From Clostridiales bacterium Firm_09 (GTDB lineage: Bacteria; Bacillota; Clostridia; Christensenellales; DTU072): a DNA stretch of 45,389 nucleotides. Under the pieces are notes generated by a model, which ran no database searches, was not told where the DNA came from, and saw only the letters and a program-made list of their open reading frames with translations. Shown here piece after piece: positions 16,034-25,308 of this stretch. The position numbers and the translations under genes are program-made. Where the stretch lies: positions 1 to 45,389 of the forward strand of contig LVAO01000018.1 in NCBI GenBank assembly GCA_001604065.1. The letters are read 5' to 3'. Within the stretch, counting starts at the first letter, position 1; each line of letters begins with the position of its first letter.

Positions 16034-17368
16034 ATGAAAATGATTTACAATGTCAACGATAAGCCGCAATTCAAGCACCTGATTGTGTTTGCTTTGCAGC
16101 AGCTTCTGGCAATCATTGCGGCAACCATTCTGGTTCCGGCGATTGTGAACGGAGCTCAGACGAACCTTGTTATGGACCCTGCGGCGGCTTTGCTCGGCGC
16201 AGGACTCGGCACGCTCGTATATGTTTTCTTCACACAAAAAAAGAGCCCCGTCTTTCTCGGCAGCTCTTTCGCCTTTATCAATCCGTTGATCGGGGCGACC
16301 GCTTTCGGTTACTGGGGCATTATCGTCGGGGCGCTGTTTGCCGGCGGCGTTTACGTTGTCATCGCAATCATCATCCGGTTTACGGGCAGCAAATGGGTCA
16401 ATAAACTTCTGCCTCCCGTCATCATAGGACCCACCGTTGCGCTGATCGGATTGGGTCTCTCCGGCTCCGCGGTGGCAAACCTCGTTGCTTCTCCCAATCA
16501 GGATTACAATCTCATTGCCATCCTGTGCGGCCTCACCACCTTTGCTGTCACTGTCCTATGCGCCGCCAAAGGCTCAAAAGCAATCAAACTGATTCCTTTT
16601 ATTATCGGCATAGGCGCAGGCTATGTTGTCGCTTCCTTGTTCTCTATTGTAGGCTATGCTGCAAGAATAGAGTATCTGCAGATCGTAAATTATCAGGCAT
16701 TGATTGATAATTTCTCCACCGTCAGGTTTACCAGCTTTTTGGATATCCCCAAATTCACATTCCTGCAAAAATCTTCTGCCGCTCTTACCGGTACGGGCGT
16801 CGGACAGGTGGCGCTTCTGTTTGCTCCCGTCGCGTTTGTCGTTCTTGCGGAACATATCGCAGACCATAAAAATCTCGGCTCCATTATCGAAAAAGACCTT
16901 ATTACCGATCCCGGTCTTACCCGCACCCTTCTTGGCGACGGCATCGGCTCCATGGTCGGCGCTTTCTTCGGCGGTTGCCCCAACACTACGTACGGCGAAA
17001 GCATCGGTTGTGTCGCCATCACCAAAAACGCCTCCGTGTTGAGCATTATCGGTGCAGCCGTGCTTGCGATTGTGCTTTCTTTCTTCACGCCTGTTATTGC
17101 GCTTATCAATACCATACCCGCATGTGTTCTCGGCGGCATCTGCCTTGCGCTGTATGGCTTCATCGCGGTCAGCGGTCTCAATATGCTTAAAGGAGTGGAT
17201 CTCAACGACTCCGACAACCTCTTTGTAGTCAGCATCATCCTTGTCGCGGGCATCGGCGGGCTGACGCTCAATTTCGGCGATTTCACGGTAAGCGGCATCG
17301 CAACCGCGCTGATTCTCGGCATTGTGACCAATTTCATGCTCAGATTCAAAAAGACAAAGAAAGTCTGA
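16034..17368 (+). CDS. uraA: Uracil permease, NCS2 family
   Basis: 444 aa with about 12-14 membrane segments. Family signatures are clear: SPVFLGSSFAFI (early helix), LLPPVIIGPTVALIGLGL, FVVLAEHIADHKNL with the substrate-binding Glu, and GGCPNTTYGESIG. It imports uracil with H+ at the cell membrane. AGGAG lies upstream of the ATG. A promoter and a terminator bracket it as a single-gene unit. The partner salvage enzyme Upp is encoded 16 kb downstream. Confidence 0.93.
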   Translation: MKMIYNVNDKPQFKHLIVFALQQLLAIIAATILVPAIVNGAQTNLVMDPAAALLGAGLGTLVYVFFTQKKSPVFLGSSFAFINPLIGATAFGYWGIIVGALFAGGVYVVIAIIIRFTGSKWVNKLLPPVIIGPTVALIGLGLSGSAVANLVASPNQDYNLIAILCGLTTFAVTVLCAAKGSKAIKLIPFIIGIGAGYVVASLFSIVGYAARIEYLQIVNYQALIDNFSTVRFTSFLDIPKFTFLQKSSAALTGTGVGQVALLFAPVAFVVLAEHIADHKNLGSIIEKDLITDPGLTRTLLGDGIGSMVGAFFGGCPNTTYGESIGCVAITKNASVLSIIGAAVLAIVLSFFTPVIALINTIPACVLGGICLALYGFIAVSGLNMLKGVDLNDSDNLFVVSIILVAGIGGLTLNFGDFTVSGIATALILGIVTNFMLRFKKTKKV

Positions 17369-17387
17369 TTTCGTTTTTCTGCATGTC

Positions 17388-17427
17388 AAGCGCGGCGGAG
17401 ATTCGTATTCTGCCGCGCTTTTTTATT
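17388..17427 (+). terminator. Intrinsic terminator after uraA
   Basis: AAGCGCGGC (17388-17396) pairs perfectly with GCCGCGCTT (17412-17420), followed by a T-run to about 17424. Confidence 0.9.
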
Positions 17428-17436
17428 TTTATGCTC

Positions 17437-17465
17437 TTTACATATTACAGCGTATACTTTATACT
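17437..17465 (+). promoter_or_regulatory. Promoter of the MBG lipoprotein gene
   Basis: TTTACA (17437-17442), exactly 17 bases, then TATACT (17460-17465). The predicted start is near 17472, about 40 bases before the ATG at 17513. Confidence 0.65.
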
Positions 17466-17512
17466 ATATGATGTATAACCGTGGGAAGGCGGCGCTCGTA
17501 AGGAGTTACAGG

Positions 17513-20500
17513 ATGAAAAAGGTTATCAGAATTCTTATTTTGCTGTTGGTATCCGTGTCGGCGGTATTGATTGCGGCCTCATGCGGGAAGGATTGTTTTT
17601 GTGATAAACGTCGGGAGGGCTCCGTACCCGCCTATGCAAGCGACGCTTCGTCTTTGTATGTCCGAAATGATCCCTCCGTTCCGGGCGGCTGCATGTACAG
17701 CAACAACGGTGTGGATTTTTATCAGCTCACGGGAGATCCCGTCGTTTTTGTCAATACATATTGTTCAGGATTGCCGGAAGATGAATTATTCTATCTTTAT
17801 TTCGGCGAAGAAGGCAGTCCCATTTGCACATTGTCAACCATAACAATAACACGCAATACAATTGCCGAAATTTATCTTTTTGATATTTATGCGTCATCCA
17901 TCGATCCTCTTGATCCGGAATATGCAGAAAAAATTGCCGGAAGCAGTGCGATTGCGATCCTGGGTTCCTCAGATCTCACAATCCGGAAGGGGGATATCGC
18001 CACCGACGGCGCACGTGCAATCACTCATCAATCGGCAGGTACGCTGGTGATTGACAGTTCGGAGTATCAGCTCACGGGGTATGATACAAGGATTCGGAGC
18101 GCGTCTCCGGTTGCGACCATATTGATTGAGGACATCATGTCGGATTCGGAAGCGTATCTTCAATACGGCGGATCTGTCTTCAACAGTTCCGATGACCCCG
18201 GCGCTTCGGTTGTGCTCAACGCCTCCGGCAGAAATATTTATGTTTACGGGGGCATCTTGGCAGCTATGCCTTCGGCGCATCCGGAAGAAGAGGACTATAT
18301 CGGATACGGATTCTCCAACGTCATCCGCAATCTTTCTGACGGAAGCATCCATATAGAAGAGCTGCAACCCGAAAAATGGATTTTCATCGCATCCTCCAAT
18401 ACCCGAACCGGTGTTATTTCGCTTAACGCCGGAGCAGAAGGGAACATCCTGCTTTCTGCCGCGGGGGCAGAAATCGTCAACCGCAATACGGATGTGCTTG
18501 CAGCCGATACGGCGTATACCGTCTTTTCGCCGGGCACCGGCAATATTATCCTGGTCGCATGCGATGTTGCGATTTCCGCCGGGACGGCAATATATAAGAC
18601 ACAGGGGCAGTTGTCCCTCGAAGATTCTTATATAGCAAGCGGTTATGGCGCGGCAATCGTGGCGCAAGACATCCGTCTGACATTGATTAATTGCAGAATC
18701 TGTTCAGAATCGAGCCCGTACGGAGCGCTTCATCTGGCGGGAGGAACAATCATAGCCGATTCTTCGCAATTTTCAAATGCTTCTGCCGGCATGCTGCTCA
18801 CGCTGGAGGAACAGTTCCTTGCCGGATTCGACGGACGCGGCTTGCAAGGAAACAGCCTTGCAATCATCACTGCAGAAAAAGAGAACGAAAGCATCGTGTT
18901 GCGGGTTTCCGCTGCCGACGGCGCAGAAGAATTTTTCCGCTGCTGGCAAGCGGAAGGCGGTTTCTGTTCTTTTCAGAATCCCATTGCGCTTGCGGAGATT
19001 CCGTCCGGCATGATGCTTACCCTTCATATGGAGCCCAAATATGCGCTGACACCGGAAGCGGGCATTGCGAACGGTGCTGTTACAGGGACATTGCCCGCAT
19101 CGGCTTTTGCCGGCGATACAATGACGGTGTTTGTCCGTCCCGACAGCGGATATTATCTGCAGTCCATGTATTATTTTTCGGGTAGTCTTCCCGTTTCGCT
19201 TTATGAACATGCCGGAAGTAGCTATGATTTTTCTTCTGCCGACATCACGATGCCTGCCGAAAATATTGTGGTCACCGCGGTATTTTCACCCATACCGATA
19301 GACGCTTCTATGGAGAATGCCGAAGCCGATTATCCGGATTCGGCAACCCTGGCGCCATCCGTAACGGCATTTGACGGGATTGTATATTTTTATACCTGGT
19401 ATTACCGCGGCCGGCTTCTGGTCGGACAGCATGATTCGTTTCTGACTCTGACCGAGGTTGACGAAAGCGGGCTTTATACGGTTATTGTCACAAACAGCAT
19501 AGGTGCCGAGCAGAAAAGCGTCAGTGCGACCGCAACCATCCGTCCGTACCCGGTGCCCGCTGTCTGGGAAAGTGAACCCGAATACATCTTCAACGGCGCG
19601 CTGCAGGGTCCTTCGGCCCGGGCCAAGCGTCCCGACAATACCGACCTCCCCATTATGGTAAACGGCAGAAGCAGCCAGGCGGGCGAGCATACGCTCACCG
19701 CGGTCAGCATCGATACGAATTATATCTTAACCGGCAATACCACAGTCTACCGTATCGAGCCGCTGGGCATTTTTGCGGGATGGGGAGCGGTGACGTCGTT
19801 TGAATACAACGGCTTCGCCCATTCACCGGATGCGCAGGCGTTGGACATTGACGGCAACCCGCTGGAAATAACCATATACGGCAGCCAGATAAATGCCTCC
19901 GCGACGCCGTATGTCGCGCACGCCGTCCCAGATAACAGAAATTACTTCTTTACCAACGCGGACAAAGAATTTACAATTTATCCGAAGGCGGTCACTCCCG
20001 AATGGTCATTTGACTACACGGACGACAACCTGAGCATCTTCTTTTATACAGGATTCGACCAGATTGCCAGAATATCGGCAATTTACAGGAATATTTTCTC
20101 CTTTGCCGTTCCCCTGAGCGTATCGGTTGTCGGCGAACAAAAAGGGAGCACCGCATTTTCTGTGCCGGATACCTATCTTGTCACGGCGGATTTTCTTGCA
20201 CCGTCACCCAATTATACATTGGCTCCGGCATCTACCCGCGTAATCATTTATCCTGCCAAGCCGGTCATCACCATACCGCAGAACGATGTCGTATTTCTGT
20301 ATGACGGAAGCAGCCATTCTCTGCAGTACAGCTGCTTGTATACGGATGAAAGCCTTATCCTATTCAAAGTAAACAATGAGGTGTCGGCAAATTCTTTTGT
20401 GAACCCCGGTGTATACAGTGTTGTCATCACTTCGGAGACGGATGAATACCATGATGCCGCACCGCCGGTGACCGCGACGGTGCGCGTTTTGCGGACCATG

Positions 20501-20971
20501 CTGGAATACAAAAATGATGATGGCGTGCTGATTGCTTCCGCATACAATGCCTTCGGCGTGGATCCTCTGGCGGAACTGGTTGTTCAGTCCACGCCGGGCT
20601 CTTCTCCCGCCTTGGATGAACGCTATACGGACGCCTGGGGAAGGACCGTGCTTATGATATACAACCTGACACTTTCCGGCAGCAATGCCGCTATTGAAGG
20701 CAATACCGTTGTCCGGCTTAAGGTCGGTGAGGAGATACTTGCCAACCGTTCGCTCAAACTCTGTTGTTTCAGGGACGGACAGAAGCGCGAGGTCCCGTAT
20801 ACCATAGAAGACGGTTTTATCGTTTTTACCGCGGATGCCTTGGGCGAATATGTTTTGACGGGGGATTCGCTCATGAATTCCGTAATCGGCCTCGGCATCA
20901 TTGTCTTTGTAACGGCAGTCCTCGTCTGGGTAGGCATTTCTTCTTCTTTAAGAAAACGGAGAGTCCTATAA
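17513..20971 (+). CDS. Large MBG/Ig-like repeat lipoprotein with C-terminal membrane anchor
   Basis: 1152 aa. A lipoprotein signal peptide ends at a lipobox (LIAASC, Cys24). Residues about 40-480 look like a right-handed beta-helix (repeated short strands such as GNIILVACDVAISAGTAIY and ITHQSAGTLVIDSSEYQLTG). A divergent InlB-type unit follows (YYLQSMYYFSGSLP, about 545), then an Ig-like unit and several MBG units (about 680-1000). The C-terminus has a membrane helix (about 1124-1143) and a basic end KRRVL, with no LPXTG. AAGGAG lies 7 bases before the ATG; the longer in-frame start at 17468 lacks this. A surface adhesin or scaffold role is inferred. Confidence 0.85.
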   Translation: MKKVIRILILLLVSVSAVLIAASCGKDCFCDKRREGSVPAYASDASSLYVRNDPSVPGGCMYSNNGVDFYQLTGDPVVFVNTYCSGLPEDELFYLYFGEEGSPICTLSTITITRNTIAEIYLFDIYASSIDPLDPEYAEKIAGSSAIAILGSSDLTIRKGDIATDGARAITHQSAGTLVIDSSEYQLTGYDTRIRSASPVATILIEDIMSDSEAYLQYGGSVFNSSDDPGASVVLNASGRNIYVYGGILAAMPSAHPEEEDYIGYGFSNVIRNLSDGSIHIEELQPEKWIFIASSNTRTGVISLNAGAEGNILLSAAGAEIVNRNTDVLAADTAYTVFSPGTGNIILVACDVAISAGTAIYKTQGQLSLEDSYIASGYGAAIVAQDIRLTLINCRICSESSPYGALHLAGGTIIADSSQFSNASAGMLLTLEEQFLAGFDGRGLQGNSLAIITAEKENESIVLRVSAADGAEEFFRCWQAEGGFCSFQNPIALAEIPSGMMLTLHMEPKYALTPEAGIANGAVTGTLPASAFAGDTMTVFVRPDSGYYLQSMYYFSGSLPVSLYEHAGSSYDFSSADITMPAENIVVTAVFSPIPIDASMENAEADYPDSATLAPSVTAFDGIVYFYTWYYRGRLLVGQHDSFLTLTEVDESGLYTVIVTNSIGAEQKSVSATATIRPYPVPAVWESEPEYIFNGALQGPSARAKRPDNTDLPIMVNGRSSQAGEHTLTAVSIDTNYILTGNTTVYRIEPLGIFAGWGAVTSFEYNGFAHSPDAQALDIDGNPLEITIYGSQINASATPYVAHAVPDNRNYFFTNADKEFTIYPKAVTPEWSFDYTDDNLSIFFYTGFDQIARISAIYRNIFSFAVPLSVSVVGEQKGSTAFSVPDTYLVTADFLAPSPNYTLAPASTRVIIYPAKPVITIPQNDVVFLYDGSSHSLQYSCLYTDESLILFKVNNEVSANSFVNPGVYSVVITSETDEYHDAAPPVTATVRVLRTMLEYKNDDGVLIASAYNAFGVDPLAELVVQSTPGSSPALDERYTDAWGRTVLMIYNLTLSGSNAAIEGNTVVRLKVGEEILANRSLKLCCFRDGQKREVPYTIEDGFIVFTADALGEYVLTGDSLMNSVIGLGIIVFVTAVLVWVGISSSLRKRRVL

Positions 20972-20999
20972 ATTCCCGGTAATATCCATGCTTGACCGG

Positions 21000-21031
21000 C
21001 ACCTTCGGCCAACCGCCGGAGGTGTTTTTTT
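21000..21031 (+). terminator. Intrinsic terminator after the MBG lipoprotein gene
   Basis: CACCTTCGGC (21000-21009) pairs with GCCGGAGGTG (21015-21024) at 9 or 10 positions, followed by seven T. Confidence 0.88.
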
Positions 21032-21164
21032 GTAAGGATATGGCGTTTCCGACATATGTTGTATTATGTTCGAAATATATTCTTTTTAAAGATAAAATGA
21101 ATGTCCGTCTTAGGATATTCCTCTGAATTTTCTCTATTTTTACGCTTTATGCAATCCATATTGT

Positions 21165-21193
21165 TTGTGTTTGGATACATATTATGATATAAT
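21165..21193 (+). promoter_or_regulatory. Extended -10 promoter of pckG
   Basis: TTGTGT (21165-21170), 17 bases, then a perfect TATAAT (21188-21193) preceded by TGA, which makes an extended -10. The predicted start is near 21200, so the in-frame ATG at 21196 cannot be used. Confidence 0.75.
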
Positions 21194-21221
21194 TAATGCA
21201 TTCTGAAATAGAGGAGAACCG

Positions 21222-21242
21222 ATGTTTTATGACGAACAATAA
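21222..21242 (+). CDS. Hexapeptide upstream frame overlapping the pckG start
   Basis: ATG 21222 opens a frame encoding MFYDEQ and stops at TAA 21240-21242. The GAGGAG ribosome site (21211-21216) is 5 bases from this ATG but 12 bases from the pckG ATG at 21229, which lies inside it in another frame. Whether it is translated is unknown. Confidence 0.35.
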   Translation: MFYDEQ

Positions 21243-23010
21243 GTATGTTTTGGATTTTGTCAAAAAATATGCTGATTTGATGACTCCGGACAACATCGTC
21301 TGGATTGACGGATCAAAACAACAAAAAAAAGAACTCACGGATATTGCAGCTTCCACCGGTGAGGTCATCAAGCTGAACAATAAACTTCTGCCGGGATGTC
21401 TTTATCATCGTACGGCGGTCAATGACGTGGCGCGTGTCGAGCAGCGTACCTTCATATGCTCCAGAGACAAAGAAAACTGCGGCCCGACCAACAACTGGAT
21501 GGATCCCCAGGAAGCCTATGCCAAGCTGGACAAAATCGCCGCCGGCTCCATGAAAGGCCGCACGATGTATGTCATTCCTTTCAGCATGGGCAAGATCGGC
21601 AGTCCCTTTGCGAAATACGGCATCGAGCTTACCGACAGCATCTATGTTGTCCTCAACATGATTATTATGACAAGGGTATCCGAAAAGGTCTATGACAAAC
21701 TGAACGGCACCGATAATTTTGTCAAGTGCATCCATGGCAAAGTCAAACTGGAAGAAGAAAACCGTTACATCTGCCAGTTCCCAGAAGACAATACCATCTA
21801 TTCCATCAACAGCGGCTACGGCGGAAACGTTCTGCTCGGCAAAAAATGTTTTGCGCTGCGTATTGCAAGCTACCAGGGCTGGAAGGAAGGCTGGATGGCG
21901 GAACATATGCTCATACTCGGTGTGCAGAAGCCCAACGGCGAAGTCAAATACATCTGCGGTGCGTTCCCTTCGGCTTGCGGCAAGACCAATCTGGCCATGC
22001 TGATTCCGCCCGAAACATACACTTCAAAAGGCTATAAGGTATTTACAGTCGGTGACGATATCGCCTGGTTGCGCAAGGGCAAGGGCGGTGCGCTGTATGC
22101 CATCAATCCGGAGAACGGTTTCTTCGGCGTCGCGCCGGGCACCAATGAAAAATCCAACTTCAATGCTTTGCAATCGACCAGAAGCAACACCATTTTCACC
22201 AACGTCGTCTACAATCCCAAAAACAAGACCGTATGGTGGGAAGGCCTCGACAAGAATCCTCCTTCAAATTGCTTCGACTGGAAGGGCAATCCCTGGTCCG
22301 GCGGCATGACCGATGCAGAAGGAAAGCCTGTTAAAGGCGCCCATCCCAACAGCCGCTTTACCGCGCCGATCAAGAACTGCCCCTGCCTCTCTCCCGAATT
22401 CGAAAATCCCAAGGGCGTACCGGTGTCCGCCATCATTTTCGGCGGCAGACGAGCCAAGGCTGCACCTCTTGTTTATGAGGCGCGCGACTGGAAGCACGGC
22501 GTATTTGTCGGAGCGATCATGGCTTCCGAAACCACCGCTGCCGCGTCCGGTGCCGTAGGTGTCGTAAGGCATGACCCCATGGCGATGCTGCCCTTCTGCG
22601 GATATCATATGGGCGATTACTTCCAGCACTGGCTGGATATGGGCAAGAAGCTCAAGGTCAAACCCAAGATTTTTAACGTCAACTGGTTCCGTACCGACGA
22701 CAAAGGCAATTTCATCTGGCCCGGCTTCGGCGACAACATGAGAGTGCTCGAATGGATTCTTGACCGCTGTGACGAAGCTGTTGACGCGGTAGAATCTCCC
22801 ATCGGATTGCTGCCCAGACCCGAGGATATCAATATCGAAGGACTTGACCTCACCGTTGATACCATTGCCGGACTGCTGAATGTTGACAAAGCCACATGGA
22901 AGGCAGAAGCGAAGGACATAGAAGAGTTCTTCGGCAAGTTCGGAGACAAGCTCCCCAAAGAGCTTACCAAAGAACTTAAGACCCTTAAGTCCAATCTTCG
23001 CAAGGCATAA
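21229..23010 (+). CDS. pckG: Phosphoenolpyruvate carboxykinase (GTP)
   Basis: 593 aa, the usual length of the GTP-dependent class. The P-loop reads FPSACGKTN (about residues 246-254), the metal/kinase-2 motif VGDDIAW (about 274-280), and the R-loop region near residue 70 is VARVEQRT. It interconverts oxaloacetate plus GTP with PEP, CO2 and GDP in the cytosol. In anaerobes it often runs toward oxaloacetate, which would feed a fermentative C4 branch. The gene is a single unit with its own promoter and a strong terminator. The Shine-Dalgarno is unusually far (12 bases) because a short upstream frame uses it. Confidence 0.96.
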   Translation: MTNNKYVLDFVKKYADLMTPDNIVWIDGSKQQKKELTDIAASTGEVIKLNNKLLPGCLYHRTAVNDVARVEQRTFICSRDKENCGPTNNWMDPQEAYAKLDKIAAGSMKGRTMYVIPFSMGKIGSPFAKYGIELTDSIYVVLNMIIMTRVSEKVYDKLNGTDNFVKCIHGKVKLEEENRYICQFPEDNTIYSINSGYGGNVLLGKKCFALRIASYQGWKEGWMAEHMLILGVQKPNGEVKYICGAFPSACGKTNLAMLIPPETYTSKGYKVFTVGDDIAWLRKGKGGALYAINPENGFFGVAPGTNEKSNFNALQSTRSNTIFTNVVYNPKNKTVWWEGLDKNPPSNCFDWKGNPWSGGMTDAEGKPVKGAHPNSRFTAPIKNCPCLSPEFENPKGVPVSAIIFGGRRAKAAPLVYEARDWKHGVFVGAIMASETTAAASGAVGVVRHDPMAMLPFCGYHMGDYFQHWLDMGKKLKVKPKIFNVNWFRTDDKGNFIWPGFGDNMRVLEWILDRCDEAVDAVESPIGLLPRPEDINIEGLDLTVDTIAGLLNVDKATWKAEAKDIEEFFGKFGDKLPKELTKELKTLKSNLRKA

Positions 23011-23041
23011 GGCGGGACATACAACAACATCGTATGACTGC

Positions 23042-23080
23042 AGGCGGACTGTCCGATGATTTGCGGACAGTCCGCCTTTT
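23042..23080 (+). terminator. Strong intrinsic terminator after pckG
   Basis: A perfect 14-bp stem (23042-23055 with 23064-23077) surrounds an 8-base loop and is followed by T residues. Confidence 0.92.
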
Positions 23081-23187
23081 CATCAACGGATTACAAGGCA
23101 ATCTGCCGGATAGAATACAATCTGCCCGATGGTCTTTCGAAACAAAGAAAAAAGATGCCTTTAATGATTTTGAAGCCTTTTCTTGAG

Positions 23188-23225
23188 TGCGCTCTTTTGC
23201 GATGCAGAGCGCATTTCTGTTTTTT
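23188..23225 (+). terminator. Second terminator-like hairpin before ygiQ
   Basis: TGCGCTCT (23188-23195) pairs perfectly with AGAGCGCA (23206-23213), followed by a T-rich stretch to 23225. No gene is seen between this and the pckG terminator. Confidence 0.55.
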
Positions 23226-23250
23226 GTCTGCATTCCCGAGCAGCCGTGAA

Positions 23251-23293
23251 CCGGATGCCATGCTTGATAGGCATCGGGCATTTCTTTTTTTTG
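23251..23293 (+). terminator. Third terminator-like hairpin before ygiQ
   Basis: GATGCC (23254-23259) pairs with GGCATC (23270-23275), with extra CC/GG pairing outside. A long T-rich run follows at 23281-23292. Confidence 0.5.
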
Positions 23294-23304
23294 ATATGGT
23301 TTGT

Positions 23305-23333
23305 TTCGGATTTGTGGAATTATGGTGTATAAT
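23305..23333 (+). promoter_or_regulatory. Promoter of ygiQ, very close to the start codon
   Basis: A perfect TATAAT at 23328-23333 ends only 6 bases before the ATG at 23340. The matching -35 at 23305-23310 (TTCGGA) is weak. The predicted transcript would begin at or next to the start codon. Confidence 0.45.
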
Positions 23334-23339
23334 AAATTC

Positions 23340-25232
23340 ATGTCTCCCTTTCTTCCCACAACTTCAGAAGAGCTGAGAGGCCTGCAGCCGGATTTCATTC
23401 TGGTCAGCGCAGACGCCTATGTCGATCACCCGTCTTTCGGACATGCGATCATTTCCCGTCTTATCGAGAGCGAAGGGTACCTTGTCGCCGTCCTTCCGCA
23501 ACCGATTTCGGATGCGGAATATCGCTCTTTAGGAACTCCGAAATACGGTTTTTTTGTCAGCGGCGGTGTTGTCGACAGCATGGTAAGCAATTATTCCGTC
23601 GCAAAAATCAAACGTGAGGAGGACGCTTACAGCGAAGGAGGCAAGTCCGGCAGGAACCCGGACAGGGCGGTCGCATTTCATACCGGAAATCTGAAGAGAT
23701 TATTTCCCGGCAAGCCTGTCATCATCGGGGGTACGGAAGCTTCTTTAAGACGTTTTGCCCATTATGATTATTGGAAGGATGATGTCCTTCCCTCTTTGCT
23801 TGTCGACTGCGGCGCGGACTTGCTGATCTACGGCATGGGAGAAAATCCGATATGGGATATTCTGTCGGAATTAAAGAAAGGCGTCCCTCTTGAGCGGATC
23901 AGGAATGTGCGCGGCACCGCGTACCTTGCCGATTCTCTTGACGAACAAATAAAAAAACTGATAGAAAGCGGCGATGCGCTGTTTCTTCCTTCCTACGAAG
24001 AAGTCCGCGGAAACAAGAAAAGCTATGTCAAGGCATTCAACCTGCAATACAATCATTCCGAGTATTTCAACGGCAGAACGCTTCTTCAGAAGCATGGCGA
24101 AAGAGTGTTAATTGTCAATCCTCCGCAAAAACCTTTGACAACGCAACAGCTTGATTTCATTTACGAACTTCCTTATATGCGGGAATATCATCCGCGATAT
24201 GAGGGCGGCATCCCCGCTCTGGAAGAGGTAAAATTTTCGTTGGTGTCGCACAGGGGCTGCTTTGGCGCCTGCGCGTTCTGTTCGATAGCCATGCACCAGG
24301 GAAGGCTGATTACCCGGAGAAGCAAAGAAAGTCTAATAAGGGAAGCAAGAATCCTCATCAATCTGCCTGATTTCAAGGGCTACATCAACGATGTGGGCGG
24401 CCCCAGCGCAAACATCCGGATTTCCTCTTGCAAGAAACAGGAAAAAGCGGGCAGCTGCGTTGGCAAGAGCTGTCTGGGGTTTTCGCATTGCCCGAATCTG
24501 GAAGTGGATCATTCGGAATATATGGAGATTCTGCGCGCCCTCCGCGCGCTACCCGGAGTCAAAAAGGTTTTTATCCGCAGCGGCATCCGGTACGATTATC
24601 TGATGCTAGACAAAAACTATAAAAAGATTCTGAAAGAGCTTGTCGAACACCATATCAGCGGACAGTTGAAGGTTGCGCCGGAGCATTGCTCGGACAGCGT
24701 TCTCAGGAGAATGGGCAAGCCTTCGTTTTCTCTCTACAAAAAATTTCGGGAGGATTACCGTCAGGTCAATGCGGAGCTGGGATACAAGCAGTATCTTGTA
24801 CCGTATCTCATCAGTTCCCATCCCGGCTGCACAATCAAAGATGCCATCGAACTTGCTGTATATTTGAAAAGTGTCCGCTATTTGCCCCTGCAGGTGCAGG
24901 ATTTTTATCCCACTCCCTCCACCAAGGCGACGACCATGTATTATACAGGCATCGATCCGGATACGATGAAGCCTGTTTATGTACCTCGCGACCCTGTGGA
25001 GAAGCGTATGCAGCGCGCATTGATGCAGTATGGCTTCCCGCAGAATTATCACATTGTGCGCGCCGCCCTGGAGCAGGAGAATATGACCCGGTATATCGGT
25101 TCCGGGCCGGACTGCCTTATCCGCAATGAGCCGCCGTCCGGCTTCCGCAAGAATCCGGCAGATAAGAAGAAGGCCGTCAAGCCTTTGGCAAAAAAAGGGA
25201 CGGCGCCGTCCCCTTCGCAAAAGAAGAGATAA
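23340..25232 (+). CDS. ygiQ: YgiQ-family radical SAM protein
   Basis: 630 aa. The N-terminus (FLPTTSEELRG, then SADAYVDHPSFG) matches YgiQ, and the radical SAM iron-sulfur motif is CFGACAFC (Cys307, Cys311, Cys314). Further family stretches are HPRYEGGIPALEEVKFS and GHISGQLKVAPEH-like text (SGQLKVAPEHCSDSVL). A Lys/Pro-rich tail ends it. YgiQ proteins are widely conserved radical SAM enzymes of unproven reaction. The ATG at 23340 gives the family-typical start but has no ribosome site. In-frame alternatives are 23322 and 23301, which lie within or before the promoter -10. Confidence 0.93.
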   Translation: MSPFLPTTSEELRGLQPDFILVSADAYVDHPSFGHAIISRLIESEGYLVAVLPQPISDAEYRSLGTPKYGFFVSGGVVDSMVSNYSVAKIKREEDAYSEGGKSGRNPDRAVAFHTGNLKRLFPGKPVIIGGTEASLRRFAHYDYWKDDVLPSLLVDCGADLLIYGMGENPIWDILSELKKGVPLERIRNVRGTAYLADSLDEQIKKLIESGDALFLPSYEEVRGNKKSYVKAFNLQYNHSEYFNGRTLLQKHGERVLIVNPPQKPLTTQQLDFIYELPYMREYHPRYEGGIPALEEVKFSLVSHRGCFGACAFCSIAMHQGRLITRRSKESLIREARILINLPDFKGYINDVGGPSANIRISSCKKQEKAGSCVGKSCLGFSHCPNLEVDHSEYMEILRALRALPGVKKVFIRSGIRYDYLMLDKNYKKILKELVEHHISGQLKVAPEHCSDSVLRRMGKPSFSLYKKFREDYRQVNAELGYKQYLVPYLISSHPGCTIKDAIELAVYLKSVRYLPLQVQDFYPTPSTKATTMYYTGIDPDTMKPVYVPRDPVEKRMQRALMQYGFPQNYHIVRAALEQENMTRYIGSGPDCLIRNEPPSGFRKNPADKKKAVKPLAKKGTAPSPSQKKR

Positions 25233-25245
25233 CAAGGAAGTTCGT

Positions 25246-25274
25246 TTGACTTTTATCGGTCAATAAAGTAGAAT
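25246..25274 (+). promoter_or_regulatory. Promoter of the lysA-MMPL operon
   Basis: TTGACT (25246-25251), 17 bases, then TAGAAT (25269-25274). It begins 13 bases after the ygiQ stop codon. Confidence 0.7.
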
Positions 25275-25308
25275 AATTCAGATATTATACGTTTTTATGG
25301 GAGATACA

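Noticed and set aside
16574-17389. 271-codon minus-strand frame
   Set aside because: Antisense to the uracil permease gene. The product is Asp/Arg/Lys-rich, as expected for a reversed membrane protein.
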